Made by a program: the position numbers and the translations under genes. The notes under the pieces are model-generated. The model searched no databases. It was not told the origin of the DNA and worked only from the letters and a program-made list of their open reading frames with translations. A stretch of 13,076 nt of DNA, from positions 1-13,076 of the forward strand of contig JANWLJ010000238.1 in NCBI GenBank assembly GCA_025450955.1, read 5' to 3'. This stretch comes from Polyangium sp. (in: bacteria). Its GTDB lineage: Bacteria > Myxococcota_A > Polyangia > Palsa-1104. Shown piece by piece: positions 1 through 7,995 of the stretch; positions within the stretch are counted from its first letter, which is position 1; the number at the start of each line of letters is the position of its first letter.

Positions 1-1
1 C

Positions 2-2161
2 GAGGGATTGAAAAAGGGAAAGCTCCTGTTCGAGCTGCGCGGCTTCAAGCTGCGCGGTGAATGGACCCTGGTGCGCACCAAGACCAAGGGCGAGGCGACC
101 TCCAAAGATTGGCTGCTCATCAAACATCGCGACGGCTTCGCCTCGGCGACCACCATTTTTCCCGACGCGTCGATCTTGTCCGGGCTCACCGTCGAGGAGC
201 TGGGCGCGGGCGGCGCGCACGCGGGCGAGCTGCGCGAAGCAGTGGCGCACTCGGGAGCGCCCGAGCGCAAGGTCACCATCGATCGGGTCGAGCCGATGCT
301 GGCGGAGGTCGGCGACGCGCCGTTTTCGCGGACGGGCTGGCTGTTCGAGCTCAAGTACGACGGCTTTCGCCTGCTCGCCGCGCGCGAGGGCGAGGGTCGC
401 CGGCAGGCGCGCCTGGTCTATCGGCGCGGGCTCGACGCGACCCAGCTCTATCCCGACGTGGCGCAGGCGGTGGCGGCGCTGCCGTGCGACAGCGCGATCC
501 TCGACGGGGAAGTGACGGTGCTCGACGACGAGGGGCGGCCGTCATTTCAAAAATTGCAGAAGCGATCGCAGCTCGAGCGCCCAAGCGACATCCAGCGGGC
601 GGCGATCGAGCTGCCGGGGGTGCTGTTCGTCTTCGATCTGCTCGCGCTCGACGGCTACGATCTGCGCGGGCTGCCGCTCCTCGAGCGCAAGGCGCTGCTC
701 GAAAAATTGGTGCCGCGGGTCGGGCCGGTGCGCTACGCCGATCACATCCTCGAGCGCGGCGAAGAGATGTACCAGGCGGCGGTGGCGCTCGGGCTCGAAG
801 GGGTGATGGCCAAGCGCGCCGACTCGACCTATCGCGCCGGACGATCGCGCGACTGGATCAAGCTGCGCCACGAGCGCACCGGCGACTTCGTGATCGTCGG
901 CTGCACCGAGCCCAAGCGCGGGCGGGTCGGCCTCGGCGCGCTGCACCTCGGTGCCTACGACGGCGAGACGCTCCGCTATGTCGGGCGGGTCGGCACCGGG
1001 CTCAATGACAAGCAGCTCGCCGCCACGCGCGCCGCGATCGAAGCCGATCGGCGCGCGACGCCGCCCTTCGACGGGCCGGTGCCGGGTGGCGGGCCGCATT
1101 TGTGGTGCGAGCCGCGGCAAGTGTGCGAGGTGCGTTTCAAGGAGTGGACCGAGGAGCACCTGTTGCGCCAGCCGGTGTTCTTGCGCTTTCGCGACGACAA
1201 GCGGCCCGAGGAGTGCGAGCTGCCGGCGCGCGCGAATGCGGAGCCGACGCCGCCGCCTGAGCCCAGGGCGGAGCCGCACACGGTTCCCTATTCGAACCTC
1301 GATAAAGTGTTCTGGCCCGACGAGGGCTACACCAAGGGAGATCTGATCGAGTTTTATCGCGCGGTCGCGCCGTGGCTGCTTCATTACCTGCGCGATCGGC
1401 CGGTGGTGATGACCCGTTATCCCGACGGGATCGGCGGCAAGTCGTTCTTTCAAAAAGATGCGCCCGCGTTCGCGCCGTCGTGGCTGCGCACCGAGCGGAT
1501 GTGGAGCGAGCACGCCAGCCGCGAGATCGATTATTTCATCGTCGACGACGAGCCGTCGCTTCTCTACGTGGTCAATCTCGGGACCATTCCGCTGCACGTG
1601 TGGGCGAGCCGGGTGCAGACGCTCGAGCGTCCCGACTGGTGCATCCTCGATCTCGATCCCAAGGGCGCGCCGTTCTCCGACGTGATCGCGGTGGCCAAGG
1701 TGGTGCGCGAGCTGTGCGAGGAGATCGAGCTGCCGAGCTATCCGAAGACCTCGGGCTCGACCGGGCTGCACGTGCTCATTCCGCTCGGGCGGCTGTGCAC
1801 GTTCGATCAGGCGCGCTCGGTCGGCGAGCTGCTCGCGCGGGCGGTGGTGACGCGGGTGCCGGAGATCGCGACCATCGAGCGGGTGGTGAGCGCGCGCGCC
1901 GGCAAGGTCTATGTCGACTATCTGCAAAATGGGCACGGCAAGTTGATCGCGGCGCCGCTGGCGGCGCGGCCGGTGCCGGGCGCGCTGGTGTCGACGCCGC
2001 TCGAGTGGCGCGAGGTCGGGCCCAGGCTCGATCCCAAGCGCTTCACCATCGAGACGGTGCCGGCGCGGTTGCGGCGTCGCAAACACGATCCGCTCGCGCC
2101 CGTCGTCGACGAGGTGCCCGATCTGCCGCGCGCGCTCGAGCGGCTGGCGAAAAAACTTTAG
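2..2161 (+). CDS. ligD: ATP-dependent DNA ligase LigD (PE-LIG-POL order), 5' partial
   Basis: Multidomain enzyme of bacterial non-homologous end joining: it cleans, fills and seals double-strand breaks with the end-binding protein Ku. The frame is open from the left edge and begins inside the 3'-phosphoesterase domain, whose last strands are visible (KLRGEWTLVR, then WLLIK). The true start is therefore upstream; the TTG at 8 is only the first possible in-window start. Counting from that TTG, the ligase domain has the adenylation lysine K116 in ELKYDGFR, motif EGVMAK at 264-269 and K285 in WIKLR, followed by an OB-fold to about residue 400. The polymerase/primase domain runs from about 426 to the end, with catalytic D548 and D550 in DLDP, H588 in SGSTGLH and D637 in YVDY. 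All catalytic residues I can identify are intact. The domain order matches the Pseudomonas type, not the mycobacterial POL-PE-LIG order. No Ku gene lies in the window. It converges on the DUF72 gene with a 9-bp gap. Confidence 0.96.
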   Translation, partial: EGLKKGKLLFELRGFKLRGEWTLVRTKTKGEATSKDWLLIKHRDGFASATTIFPDASILSGLTVEELGAGGAHAGELREAVAHSGAPERKVTIDRVEPMLAEVGDAPFSRTGWLFELKYDGFRLLAAREGEGRRQARLVYRRGLDATQLYPDVAQAVAALPCDSAILDGEVTVLDDEGRPSFQKLQKRSQLERPSDIQRAAIELPGVLFVFDLLALDGYDLRGLPLLERKALLEKLVPRVGPVRYADHILERGEEMYQAAVALGLEGVMAKRADSTYRAGRSRDWIKLRHERTGDFVIVGCTEPKRGRVGLGALHLGAYDGETLRYVGRVGTGLNDKQLAATRAAIEADRRATPPFDGPVPGGGPHLWCEPRQVCEVRFKEWTEEHLLRQPVFLRFRDDKRPEECELPARANAEPTPPPEPRAEPHTVPYSNLDKVFWPDEGYTKGDLIEFYRAVAPWLLHYLRDRPVVMTRYPDGIGGKSFFQKDAPAFAPSWLRTERMWSEHASREIDYFIVDDEPSLLYVVNLGTIPLHVWASRVQTLERPDWCILDLDPKGAPFSDVIAVAKVVRELCEEIELPSYPKTSGSTGLHVLIPLGRLCTFDQARSVGELLARAVVTRVPEIATIERVVSARAGKVYVDYLQNGHGKLIAAPLAARPVPGALVSTPLEWREVGPRLDPKRFTIETVPARLRRRKHDPLAPVVDEVPDLPRALERLAKKL

Positions 2162-2170
2162 CGCCGGGTC

Positions 2171-2869
2171 TCAGCGCGCGAGCAATTCGGTGAGGCGGGC
2201 GGCGAGGCGCGGGCCCATGCCCGACTCCTCGTGCTTGAGATAGACGAAAGCGCGCTGCCACGGCTGCGCCGAGATGCGCTCCGACCAGCTCGCCAGATCG
2301 GCGTCGACATAGTCCTCGCGACGCAGGCGCAGATAACCCCAATCGGCGGTGGCGACCACCGGCGCGGCGAGCTTTTCCGACTCGGAGATCACCAGCGCGG
2401 CGTTGCGAGCCCGAAGCGCGGCGTAGGTCTCGTCGTCGAACCAGGTCGCATGGCGAAATTCGAACGCGGCCAGCACGCCCGCCGGCAAGAGCGCGAGAAA
2501 ATCGGTGAGGCGCGAAAGATCTTTTTTCAAAAACGGCGGAAGCTGAAACAGAAACGGGCCGCGGCGCGCGCCGAGCACCTCGGTGACGCTGCACAGATGC
2601 CCGAGCGCGTCGCCGGCGTCGACGAGCCGGAGCTGATGGGTGATCCGCTGCGGCGCCTTGACCGCGAAGACGAACTCTTCGGGGACCTGCTTGGTCCAGC
2701 CGGCGAGCGCCTTCTCCGACGGCATCCGATAGAAGGTTCCATTGGCCTCCACCGTCGGAAAACGCTCGCCGTAATAGCGCAGCATCTTCGAAGCCGGCAG
2801 ATCTTCGGGATAGAAGGTGCCCTTCCACTCCGCGTAGCTGTAGCCGCTGGTGCCGACGAGGACGCGCAT
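2171..2869 (-). CDS. DUF72 family protein (YecE-like TIM barrel)
   Basis: A 232-residue protein of the DUF72 family, which adopts a TIM-barrel-like fold; its biochemical role is not established to my knowledge. The family signature is clear: VGTSGYSYAEWKGTFYP near the N-terminus, RYYGERFPTVEANGTFYRMP at about 31-50, FAVKAP and ITHQLRL at about 68-82, FLFQLPP at about 106-112 and AFEFRHATWF at about 135-144. The length is close to full for the family. I chose the ATG at 2869 because homology starts directly at MRVLVGTSGY. The frame stays open for 25 more codons to 2944, but that extension has no family character and would run into the divergent gene starting at 2934. A GTG at 2887 is also possible. 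No strong Shine-Dalgarno is visible. The protein is probably cytoplasmic. It converges on ligD with a 9-bp gap, which is weak evidence for any link to repair. Confidence 0.93.
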   Translation of the reverse strand: MRVLVGTSGYSYAEWKGTFYPEDLPASKMLRYYGERFPTVEANGTFYRMPSEKALAGWTKQVPEEFVFAVKAPQRITHQLRLVDAGDALGHLCSVTEVLGARRGPFLFQLPPFLKKDLSRLTDFLALLPAGVLAAFEFRHATWFDDETYAALRARNAALVISESEKLAAPVVATADWGYLRLRREDYVDADLASWSERISAQPWQRAFVYLKHEESGMGPRLAARLTELLAR

Positions 2870-2933
2870 GCGAGGCAAAGCTATCACGGAGCTCGGCGGC
2901 TGGAGTATCCTCTGACGGGGGTAGGAGGCGACG
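2870..2933. promoter_or_regulatory. Divergent intergenic region, DUF72 / propeller lipoprotein
   Basis: This 64-bp gap separates two divergent starts, so both promoters must lie here or inside the neighbouring genes. On the plus strand an AGGAGG Shine-Dalgarno at 2923-2928 sits 5 nt before the ATG at 2934 and fixes that start. A possible -10-like TATCCT lies at 2906-2911, but I see no convincing -35. Nothing else stands out. Confidence 0.4.
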
Positions 2934-4520
2934 ATGACTTCCATTCGTTATTTGGCAATCGCGCTGATGGCTTTGGCGGTGGCGGGCTGTCACTCTTCCC
3001 CGGCCAATTCGGGCGACAGCGGCGTCGATATGGCGGTGAGCGACGCGAGCGGCGGCAGCGACGGCGGCGCCGATCTGGCGCCCGGCTTCGGCCCCGAGTC
3101 GGTGCTGCAGCACCACAAGCATCCGAGCCGGGACGGGCTTTATATCGAGCCGGCGATCACCACCGCCGCGGCGGCGAAGATGCATATCGATTCAACGTTC
3201 AATGCGCCTTTGACCGGGCCGGTCTACGCGCAGCCGCTCTACGTCGACGGCGGGCCGAACGGACGCGATTTGGTGATCGTCGCCACCGAGGACAACGAGA
3301 TCGACGCGTTCGACGCGGCGAGCGGACAGGTGGTGTGGCAAAAGACCAAAGCCGATTTGGGAACGCCGGCGCCGCTCAATACCTTCACGTGCGGCGACAT
3401 CGATCCCTACGGCGTGACCGGCACGCCGGTGATCGATCCCGCCTCGCGCACCATCTTCTTCGACGCGACCACCCTCGACAGCGGCAAGCACAAGCACCTC
3501 GTCTATGGGCTCTCCGTCGACGACGGCTCGCTGCGCGCCGGTTGGCCGGTCGATCTCGCGCAGGTGGTGAGCGGCTTCAATCCCGACTATCAAGCCGAGC
3601 GCACCGCCGGAATCATCTTGGGCGGCACGCTCTACTTCGGCTACGGCGGCTATGCCGGCGACTGCGGCAACTATTACGGCTACGTGATCGGCTTTCCGCT
3701 CGCCTCGCCGCAAATGGTCACCGCGTGGCACACGCGCGCGCTCAAGGCGGCGATCTGGGCGCCGGGCGGGCTCTCTTCCGACGGCAGCTCGATCTTCGCG
3801 GTCACCGGCAACGCGCCGCCCGGCACCACCCCGTGGGGCGACGAAGAGGCAGTGATCCGACTCGCGCCCGGCCCGAAGTACGATCCGACCGATCTGACCA
3901 GCCTCTTTTATCCGACCGATTGGATGAACCTCGACACCAACGACATCGATCTCTCCGGCTCGGGCGCGCTGCTCGTCGACGTGCCGGGCGCGACGCCGTC
4001 GAAGCTGGTGGTGGCGCTCGGCAAAGATGGCAAGGCCTACCTGCTCGATCGCTCAACCCTCGGCGGAATGGGCGGCGCGCTCGCCTCGACTGCGGTGGCT
4101 TCGAACGAGATCATTCAAGCGGCCGCGACCTACGCCACCAGCCAGGGAACCTACGTGGCGCTCAAGGCGGCGTGCCCCACCGGGCCGGGCAATCTGGTCG
4201 CGTTCAAGATCACCGCGACCTCGCCGCCCACCATCACTCCGGCGTGGTGCGCCGATCAAAAGGGCGGCGGCTCACCGATGGTCACCACCACCGACGGACA
4301 CAGCCAGGCGGTGGTGTGGGCGAGCGGCACCGAGCAGGAGAGCGGCGCCGGCGACTACCGCCTGCACGGCTTCGACGGCGACACCGGCGCGGTCGTCTAT
4401 GACGGCGGCGGCGCGGGCGACGTGATGAGCGAGGTGCGCCGCTTCTCGACGCCGATCGCCGCCAAGGGACGCATCTTCGTCGCCTCCGACGATCACCTCT
4501 ACGCGTTCACCAGCCCGTAG
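2934..4520 (+). CDS. PQQ-like beta-propeller lipoprotein
   Basis: A predicted exported lipoprotein of 528 residues. A basic start and hydrophobic core lead to the lipobox AVAGC with C19 as the lipidated cysteine, followed by a Ser/Gly/Asp-rich tether to about residue 50. The rest resembles a PQQ-type beta-propeller: a good repeat at about 112-137 (LVIVATEDNEIDAFD, then SGQVVWQK), more degenerate blades in the middle (including VVALGKDGKAYLLDRS), and a final blade from about 476 (LHGFDGDTGAVVYDG, then GRIFVASDDHLYAF). No catalytic signature of quinoprotein dehydrogenases and no CxxCH is visible, so PQQ binding should not be assumed. Such propellers often act as scaffolds or binding proteins. 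An AGGAGG Shine-Dalgarno 5 nt upstream supports the start. It would sit in the periplasm or on the outer membrane. It converges on the next gene with a 6-bp gap. Function unknown. Confidence 0.88.
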   Translation: MTSIRYLAIALMALAVAGCHSSPANSGDSGVDMAVSDASGGSDGGADLAPGFGPESVLQHHKHPSRDGLYIEPAITTAAAAKMHIDSTFNAPLTGPVYAQPLYVDGGPNGRDLVIVATEDNEIDAFDAASGQVVWQKTKADLGTPAPLNTFTCGDIDPYGVTGTPVIDPASRTIFFDATTLDSGKHKHLVYGLSVDDGSLRAGWPVDLAQVVSGFNPDYQAERTAGIILGGTLYFGYGGYAGDCGNYYGYVIGFPLASPQMVTAWHTRALKAAIWAPGGLSSDGSSIFAVTGNAPPGTTPWGDEEAVIRLAPGPKYDPTDLTSLFYPTDWMNLDTNDIDLSGSGALLVDVPGATPSKLVVALGKDGKAYLLDRSTLGGMGGALASTAVASNEIIQAAATYATSQGTYVALKAACPTGPGNLVAFKITATSPPTITPAWCADQKGGGSPMVTTTDGHSQAVVWASGTEQESGAGDYRLHGFDGDTGAVVYDGGGAGDVMSEVRRFSTPIAAKGRIFVASDDHLYAFTSP

Positions 4521-4526
4521 CGCCCA

Positions 4527-5849
4527 TCACGGTCGCGCCGGCTCGCCCGCGGCGATCAAATAACGAGCAAACCATTCGGCGGCGAGCCGCCCCACCTCCT
4601 CGAGCGCGCCCGGCTCTTCGAACCGGTGGCCGGCGTCGCGGATCGCCACCAGCTCGGTTTCGCCGCCGAGCCGACCGAGCACAGCGCGATTGTGAGCCAG
4701 GCCGGAGGCATCGTCGCCGCCGACCAGGAGCAAGGTCGGCGCGCGCACGCGGGCGAGCGGGTCGCCGGCTAGATCGGGACGGCCGCCGCGACAGACCACC
4801 GCGCCGAGCTCGCTCGGCCGCGCCGCCGCCGCCAGGAGCGCTGCCGCCGCGCCGGTCGACGCCGCCATGCAGCCAATCGGCAGGCCGGAGGTGGTCGGCT
4901 GCGCCACCAGCCAATCGATCGCATCGATCAGCCGCTCGCCGAGGAGCTCGATGCCGCGTCGCGGATCGTGGCTGCGCGCGGCGAGCGCCACCTCGTCCTC
5001 GCTGATCAGATCGACGAGCAGGGTGCCGAAGCCGGCCTCGCGGAGAAGCTCGGCGAGGAAGCGCTGGTTGGTGCTGAAGCGGCTCGAGCCGGTCCCGTGC
5101 GCGAGCAGCACCAGCCCGCGCGCGCCCGGACGGATCGCCAGCTCGCCGCCGAGGGTCATCGAGCGGGTCGGGATCGCGACCGCTTGGCCTTCGAGCTCGT
5201 CTGCGAGCGGCTCGCCGGGGCCGCCCGGATTCAGCCAGGCGCGCACCTCGTCATCGCTCACCTGACGGAAGTCGCGATACCACAGACCGATCGCGATCAG
5301 CTCGTCGGGCTCGAGCACGCAGGCCAGCTCGTCCACCTCGCCGCGCAGCGCTTCGATCGACTCGCGCGCGCCGACCGGCGCCGCGAACACCAGGTGCGCC
5401 GGGTGATGCGCTCGGGCGCAGAGGATCGCCGCGCGTGCGGTGCCGCCGGTGGCCAGCCCGTCGTCGATGAGAATCGCGGTGCGGCCGGCGAGCGGAGGCA
5501 GCGGGCGGCGGCGGCGATAGCGCCACACCAGCCGCTCCACCTGACGCGCCTCGCGAACGGCGATCCGCTCGAGCGCTGCGGACGAGATGCCGAGCGCCTG
5601 GCAGGCGGTCTCGTCGACGTAGCGCGCGCCCCCCTCGGCGATCGCGCCCACGCCGAGCTCGGGCTGATCCGGCGCGCCGAGCTTGCGCGAGACCAGCACG
5701 TCGAGCGGCGCGTCGAGCCGGCGCGCCACCTCGGCGCCGACCGGCACCCCGCCCCGCGGCAGCGCCAACACCACCGGCCGCGCCACGCGCAGGTGGATCA
5801 GCCGCTCGGCGAGCATCTGCCCGGCCTCTCGTCGATCGCGAAATTTCAT
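4527..5849 (-). CDS. Phosphoribosyltransferase-alpha/beta hydrolase fusion protein
   Basis: A two-domain protein of 440 residues. The N-terminal half is a type I phosphoribosyltransferase: MKFRDRREAGQMLAERL at the start, LALPRGGVPVG at 28-38, and the PRPP-binding loop ILIDDGLATGGT at 126-137. The C-terminal half, from about 225, is an alpha/beta hydrolase of the dienelactone-hydrolase type: LLAHGTGSSRFS at 248-259, nucleophile S331 in AASTG, acid D379 or D380 in VGGDD, and H408 in DAGHRF. All three triad positions are present. The same fusion is known in actinobacteria and some proteobacteria; its substrate is not established to my knowledge. I chose the ATG at 5849 because domain homology begins there; the frame continues 29 basic, unconserved codons upstream to 5936. 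No good Shine-Dalgarno is visible. No signal peptide, so cytoplasmic. It is divergent from the glycosyltransferase gene. Confidence 0.92.
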   Translation of the reverse strand: MKFRDRREAGQMLAERLIHLRVARPVVLALPRGGVPVGAEVARRLDAPLDVLVSRKLGAPDQPELGVGAIAEGGARYVDETACQALGISSAALERIAVREARQVERLVWRYRRRRPLPPLAGRTAILIDDGLATGGTARAAILCARAHHPAHLVFAAPVGARESIEALRGEVDELACVLEPDELIAIGLWYRDFRQVSDDEVRAWLNPGGPGEPLADELEGQAVAIPTRSMTLGGELAIRPGARGLVLLAHGTGSSRFSTNQRFLAELLREAGFGTLLVDLISEDEVALAARSHDPRRGIELLGERLIDAIDWLVAQPTTSGLPIGCMAASTGAAAALLAAAARPSELGAVVCRGGRPDLAGDPLARVRAPTLLLVGGDDASGLAHNRAVLGRLGGETELVAIRDAGHRFEEPGALEEVGRLAAEWFARYLIAAGEPARP

Positions 5850-6006
5850 ACGCCGATGAAGGTAGGCCCAACGGCGACGGCGACCAGCGCGCGTGACCAC
5901 TTGGACGTTACGGTCCGCGCGACCTGGAATTTTCAATAGATCGAAAAGGGGTCGTGTCCCCCGTTGATCGGGGGGCGGGGGGGACGAGGGTGAAAAGGGA
6001 GGGTGG
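5850..6006. promoter_or_regulatory. Divergent intergenic region, PRT-hydrolase / glycosyltransferase
   Basis: A 157-bp region carrying promoters for both flanking genes. An AT-rich patch at 5927-5947 stands out from the GC-rich surroundings. On the plus strand TTGGAC at 5901-5906 followed 18 bp later by TGGAAT at 5925-5930 is a weak candidate promoter. The right third holds a hairpin and long G-runs, listed separately. Confidence 0.35.
5958..6003 (+). promoter_or_regulatory. G-run tract and hairpin in the leader of the glycosyltransferase gene
   Basis: On the plus strand CCCCCG (5958-5963), a TTGAT loop and CGGGGG (5969-5974) can form a 6-bp GC hairpin. The G-runs at 5970-5975, 5977-5983, 5988-5990, 5997-5999 and 6001-6003, with linkers of 1 to 6 nt, satisfy the usual G-quadruplex pattern. 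The last two runs overlap the Shine-Dalgarno of the gene starting at 6007. The hairpin uses the first G-run, so the two folds could compete. The sequence pattern is directly seen; a regulatory role is inference. Confidence 0.45.
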
Positions 6007-7476
6007 ATGATCGAGCGGGTGCCGGTCGAGCGGCGGATTTGTCTCGACGACTACGCCGGGTTCGTGCCGCTGGCGGTGGCGGTCGGGGAGCTGCGGTCGC
6101 GGGCGCGCGAGCTTGTGCCGCGCATCGCCGGGCGGCGGGTGTGGATGGTGAGCTCGACCGCGGCGGGCGGCGGAGTGGCGGAGATGCTGCCGCAGCTCAT
6201 CTCGATCCTGCGCGAGCTCGGGGTGACGGTCGAGTGGGTGGTGATCCGGCCGCGCGAGCCGGAATTTTTCGTGCTCACCAAGCGGCTGCACAACCTGATT
6301 CACGGGGTCGGCGATCCGCGTCTCGGCGCGAGCGATCACACGCTCTATCGCGCGGTGAGCCGCCGCTGCGCCGAGGAGCTGGCGCAGCTCATCGACCGCG
6401 ACGACCTCCTGGTGGTGCACGATCCGCAGCCGCTCGGGGTGGGCGCCGAGCTCAAGCGCGCCGTTGGAGTGCGCGCGATCTGGCGCAGCCACATCGGCCT
6501 CGAGGAGGAGCTGCCGGCGACCCGCGCGGTCTGGGAATTTCTCCGCCCGTTCACCGAGGCCTACGACCACGCGGTCTTCAGCGCGCGCGAATATGTGCCG
6601 GACTGGCTGCTTCCGCGCACCACCATCATCGCGCCGGGGATCGATCCGCTCGGCCACAAGAACCGCGAGCTCAAACCGCACAAGCTCGTCGGGATTCTCT
6701 GCGACAGCCGCCTTTCGCAGGCGCACGCGCCGGTGCTCACGCCGCCCTTTGGCGAGCCGGCGCGGCGGCTCCGTCCCGACGGGCGCTTCACCGAGGCGGC
6801 GGAGACCGACGAGATCGGGCTCCTCTACCGTCCGATCCTGACGCAGATCTCGCGGTGGGATCGGCTCAAAGGTTTTTTGCCGCTGCTGTCCGGCTTCGTC
6901 GAGCTCAAGCGGCGCGCGCGCACGGGCGAACGGCCGGCGCGCGATCGGCGCCGCCTCGAGATCGCGCGGCTGGTGCTCGCCGGGCCGGATCCGGGCGGCG
7001 TCGCCGACGATCCGGAGGCGCGAGCGGTGCTCGAGGAGCTCGGCGCCGCCTGGCGCGCGCTCGAGCCGCCGATCCGCGACGACATCGCGCTCGTGACCTT
7101 GCCGATGGGCTCGCGCAAGGAGAACGCGCTGATGGTCAACGCGCTTCAGCGCTCGTCGGTGGTGGTGATCCAGAATTCGCTGCGCGAAGGGTTCGGTCTG
7201 ACCGCCACCGAGGCGATGTGGAAGGGCGTGGCGGTGCTCGCCTCGTGCGCGACCGGGCTGCGCCTTCAGGTGCGCGATCAGCTCGACGGGCGGCTGGTGC
7301 GCGATCCGCTCGACGCCGCCGAGCTCGCCCGCACCCTCGACGAGATGCTGAGCGCGCCGCACCGCCGCGCCGCCTGGGGTCGAAGCGGCCAGCGCCGGGT
7401 GCTCGACGAATTCTTGGTCTTCTCTCAGGCGATGAAGTGGCTGCGGGTGTTCGCCGAGACGGCGTCGCGGCGGTGA
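6007..7476 (+). CDS. GT4 glycosyltransferase, trehalose synthase (TreT) type
   Basis: A 489-residue GT-B fold glycosyltransferase resembling the TreT-type trehalose synthases, which join a nucleotide-activated glucose to glucose. Visible landmarks: STAAGGGVAEML at 50-61 and EFFVLTKRLHN at 86-96 in the N-terminal domain, HDPQP at 138-142, RSHIG at 160-164, the donor-site motif SRWDRLKG at 282-289, then LAGPDP, LPMGSRKENALMVNALQRSS and SLREGFGLTATEAMWKG at 391-407. The EGFGL glutamate (E394) is present. From memory the family usually reads QKSL before EGFGL, whereas this protein has QNSL; the linker at about 225-280 also seems longer than usual. Donor and acceptor are thus uncertain, and a related disaccharide product is possible. 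The ATG at 6007 follows a GGGAGGG-type Shine-Dalgarno. No signal peptide, so cytoplasmic. No other trehalose gene lies nearby. Osmotic or desiccation protection is a plausible inferred role. Confidence 0.86.
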   Translation: MIERVPVERRICLDDYAGFVPLAVAVGELRSRARELVPRIAGRRVWMVSSTAAGGGVAEMLPQLISILRELGVTVEWVVIRPREPEFFVLTKRLHNLIHGVGDPRLGASDHTLYRAVSRRCAEELAQLIDRDDLLVVHDPQPLGVGAELKRAVGVRAIWRSHIGLEEELPATRAVWEFLRPFTEAYDHAVFSAREYVPDWLLPRTTIIAPGIDPLGHKNRELKPHKLVGILCDSRLSQAHAPVLTPPFGEPARRLRPDGRFTEAAETDEIGLLYRPILTQISRWDRLKGFLPLLSGFVELKRRARTGERPARDRRRLEIARLVLAGPDPGGVADDPEARAVLEELGAAWRALEPPIRDDIALVTLPMGSRKENALMVNALQRSSVVVIQNSLREGFGLTATEAMWKGVAVLASCATGLRLQVRDQLDGRLVRDPLDAAELARTLDEMLSAPHRRAAWGRSGQRRVLDEFLVFSQAMKWLRVFAETASRR

Positions 7477-7494
7477 AACGAGCGCGAGGTGGAA

Positions 7495-7995
7495 TCAGCG
7501 CGCGGGCGGAAAGATCTCGCGCATCCGCCGGGCGAGGCGCAAGCTGCCGGCGATCTTGAGCCGGCCGCCGAGATAGGCGGCGGCGCCGTCGAGCTGGCCG
7601 TTGACCATCCGCAGATAGTCGCTCCCATTCATGGTGAGGATCGCGTCGGCGTGCCGGGGCGCGCCGTCGAGGACCCGCATGGTGCCGTCGTCGACGATCA
7701 CTTGATAGGTGCCCTGCGCGCCGAGATCGAACTGATAGACCACGTGCATTCCGCGCGCGGCTTTCGGCACGAAGCGCTGGCCGAGCGTGCCGAAATATTC
7801 GGCGACGCTGCCGACGAGCGGCGGGTGGTGGTGAGCGCCGCCGCCGAGCTCGGGCGAGACGATCGAACGGGCGCGGCTGCCGAGGCTGTCGGCCGCGCTC
7901 GGAGCCAGGCTCGCAGGCGTGCCGCGATCGCAGGCGGCGAGCGAAAGCGCGCAGGCGAGCGTGAGCGTCACGGCAATGCGGCGGGCGCGGCGCAT
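7495..7995 (-). CDS. SCP2 sterol-binding domain lipoprotein
   Basis: A 166-residue protein with an N-terminal lipoprotein signal peptide (MRRARRIAV, then a hydrophobic run to LAAC with C22 as the lipidation site), a linker with an HHH stretch near 55-57, and an SCP2-type domain at about 82-162. The SCP2 pattern is clear: VVYQFDL, IVDDGTMRVLDG, ADAILTMNGSDYLRMVNGQL, then YLGGRLKIAGSLRLARRM. SCP2 domains form a hydrophobic pocket that binds lipids; most bacterial ones are cytoplasmic, so an exported, membrane-anchored one is unusual. Its start lies inside the end of the antiporter gene (28-nt overlap) and it has no clear Shine-Dalgarno, so translational coupling is likely. The frame stays open far upstream, but that part is a shadow of the antiporter gene. 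A role in lipid binding or transfer at the envelope is inferred. It converges on the glycosyltransferase gene with an 18-bp gap. Confidence 0.88.
   Translation of the reverse strand: MRRARRIAVTLTLACALSLAACDRGTPASLAPSAADSLGSRARSIVSPELGGGAHHHPPLVGSVAEYFGTLGQRFVPKAARGMHVVYQFDLGAQGTYQVIVDDGTMRVLDGAPRHADAILTMNGSDYLRMVNGQLDGAAAYLGGRLKIAGSLRLARRMREIFPPAR

Noticed and set aside
542..2086. A 514-codon minus-strand open frame inside ligD
   Set aside because: It is antisense to a gene with intact catalytic motifs, and its composition (Arg, His, Leu, Ala rich) is typical of a high-GC shadow frame.
2519..2530. A T-run (CTTTTTTC) as a possible terminator
   Set aside because: It lies inside the DUF72 coding region, encoding Lys-Lys on the minus strand, and has no preceding hairpin.
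2..2869. ligD plus DUF72 as a repair module
   Set aside because: They are convergent and thus not co-transcribed; adjacency alone does not support a shared function.
2231..4402. A 723-codon plus-strand open frame across the DUF72 gene, the divergent gap and the propeller gene
   Set aside because: It is antisense to DUF72 and out of frame with the lipoprotein gene, which has a Shine-Dalgarno, signal peptide and propeller repeats. No domain is visible in it.
6003..7559. A 518-codon plus-strand frame overlapping the glycosyltransferase
   Set aside because: It is out of frame with clear GT4 motifs and is Arg/Ala-rich without domains.
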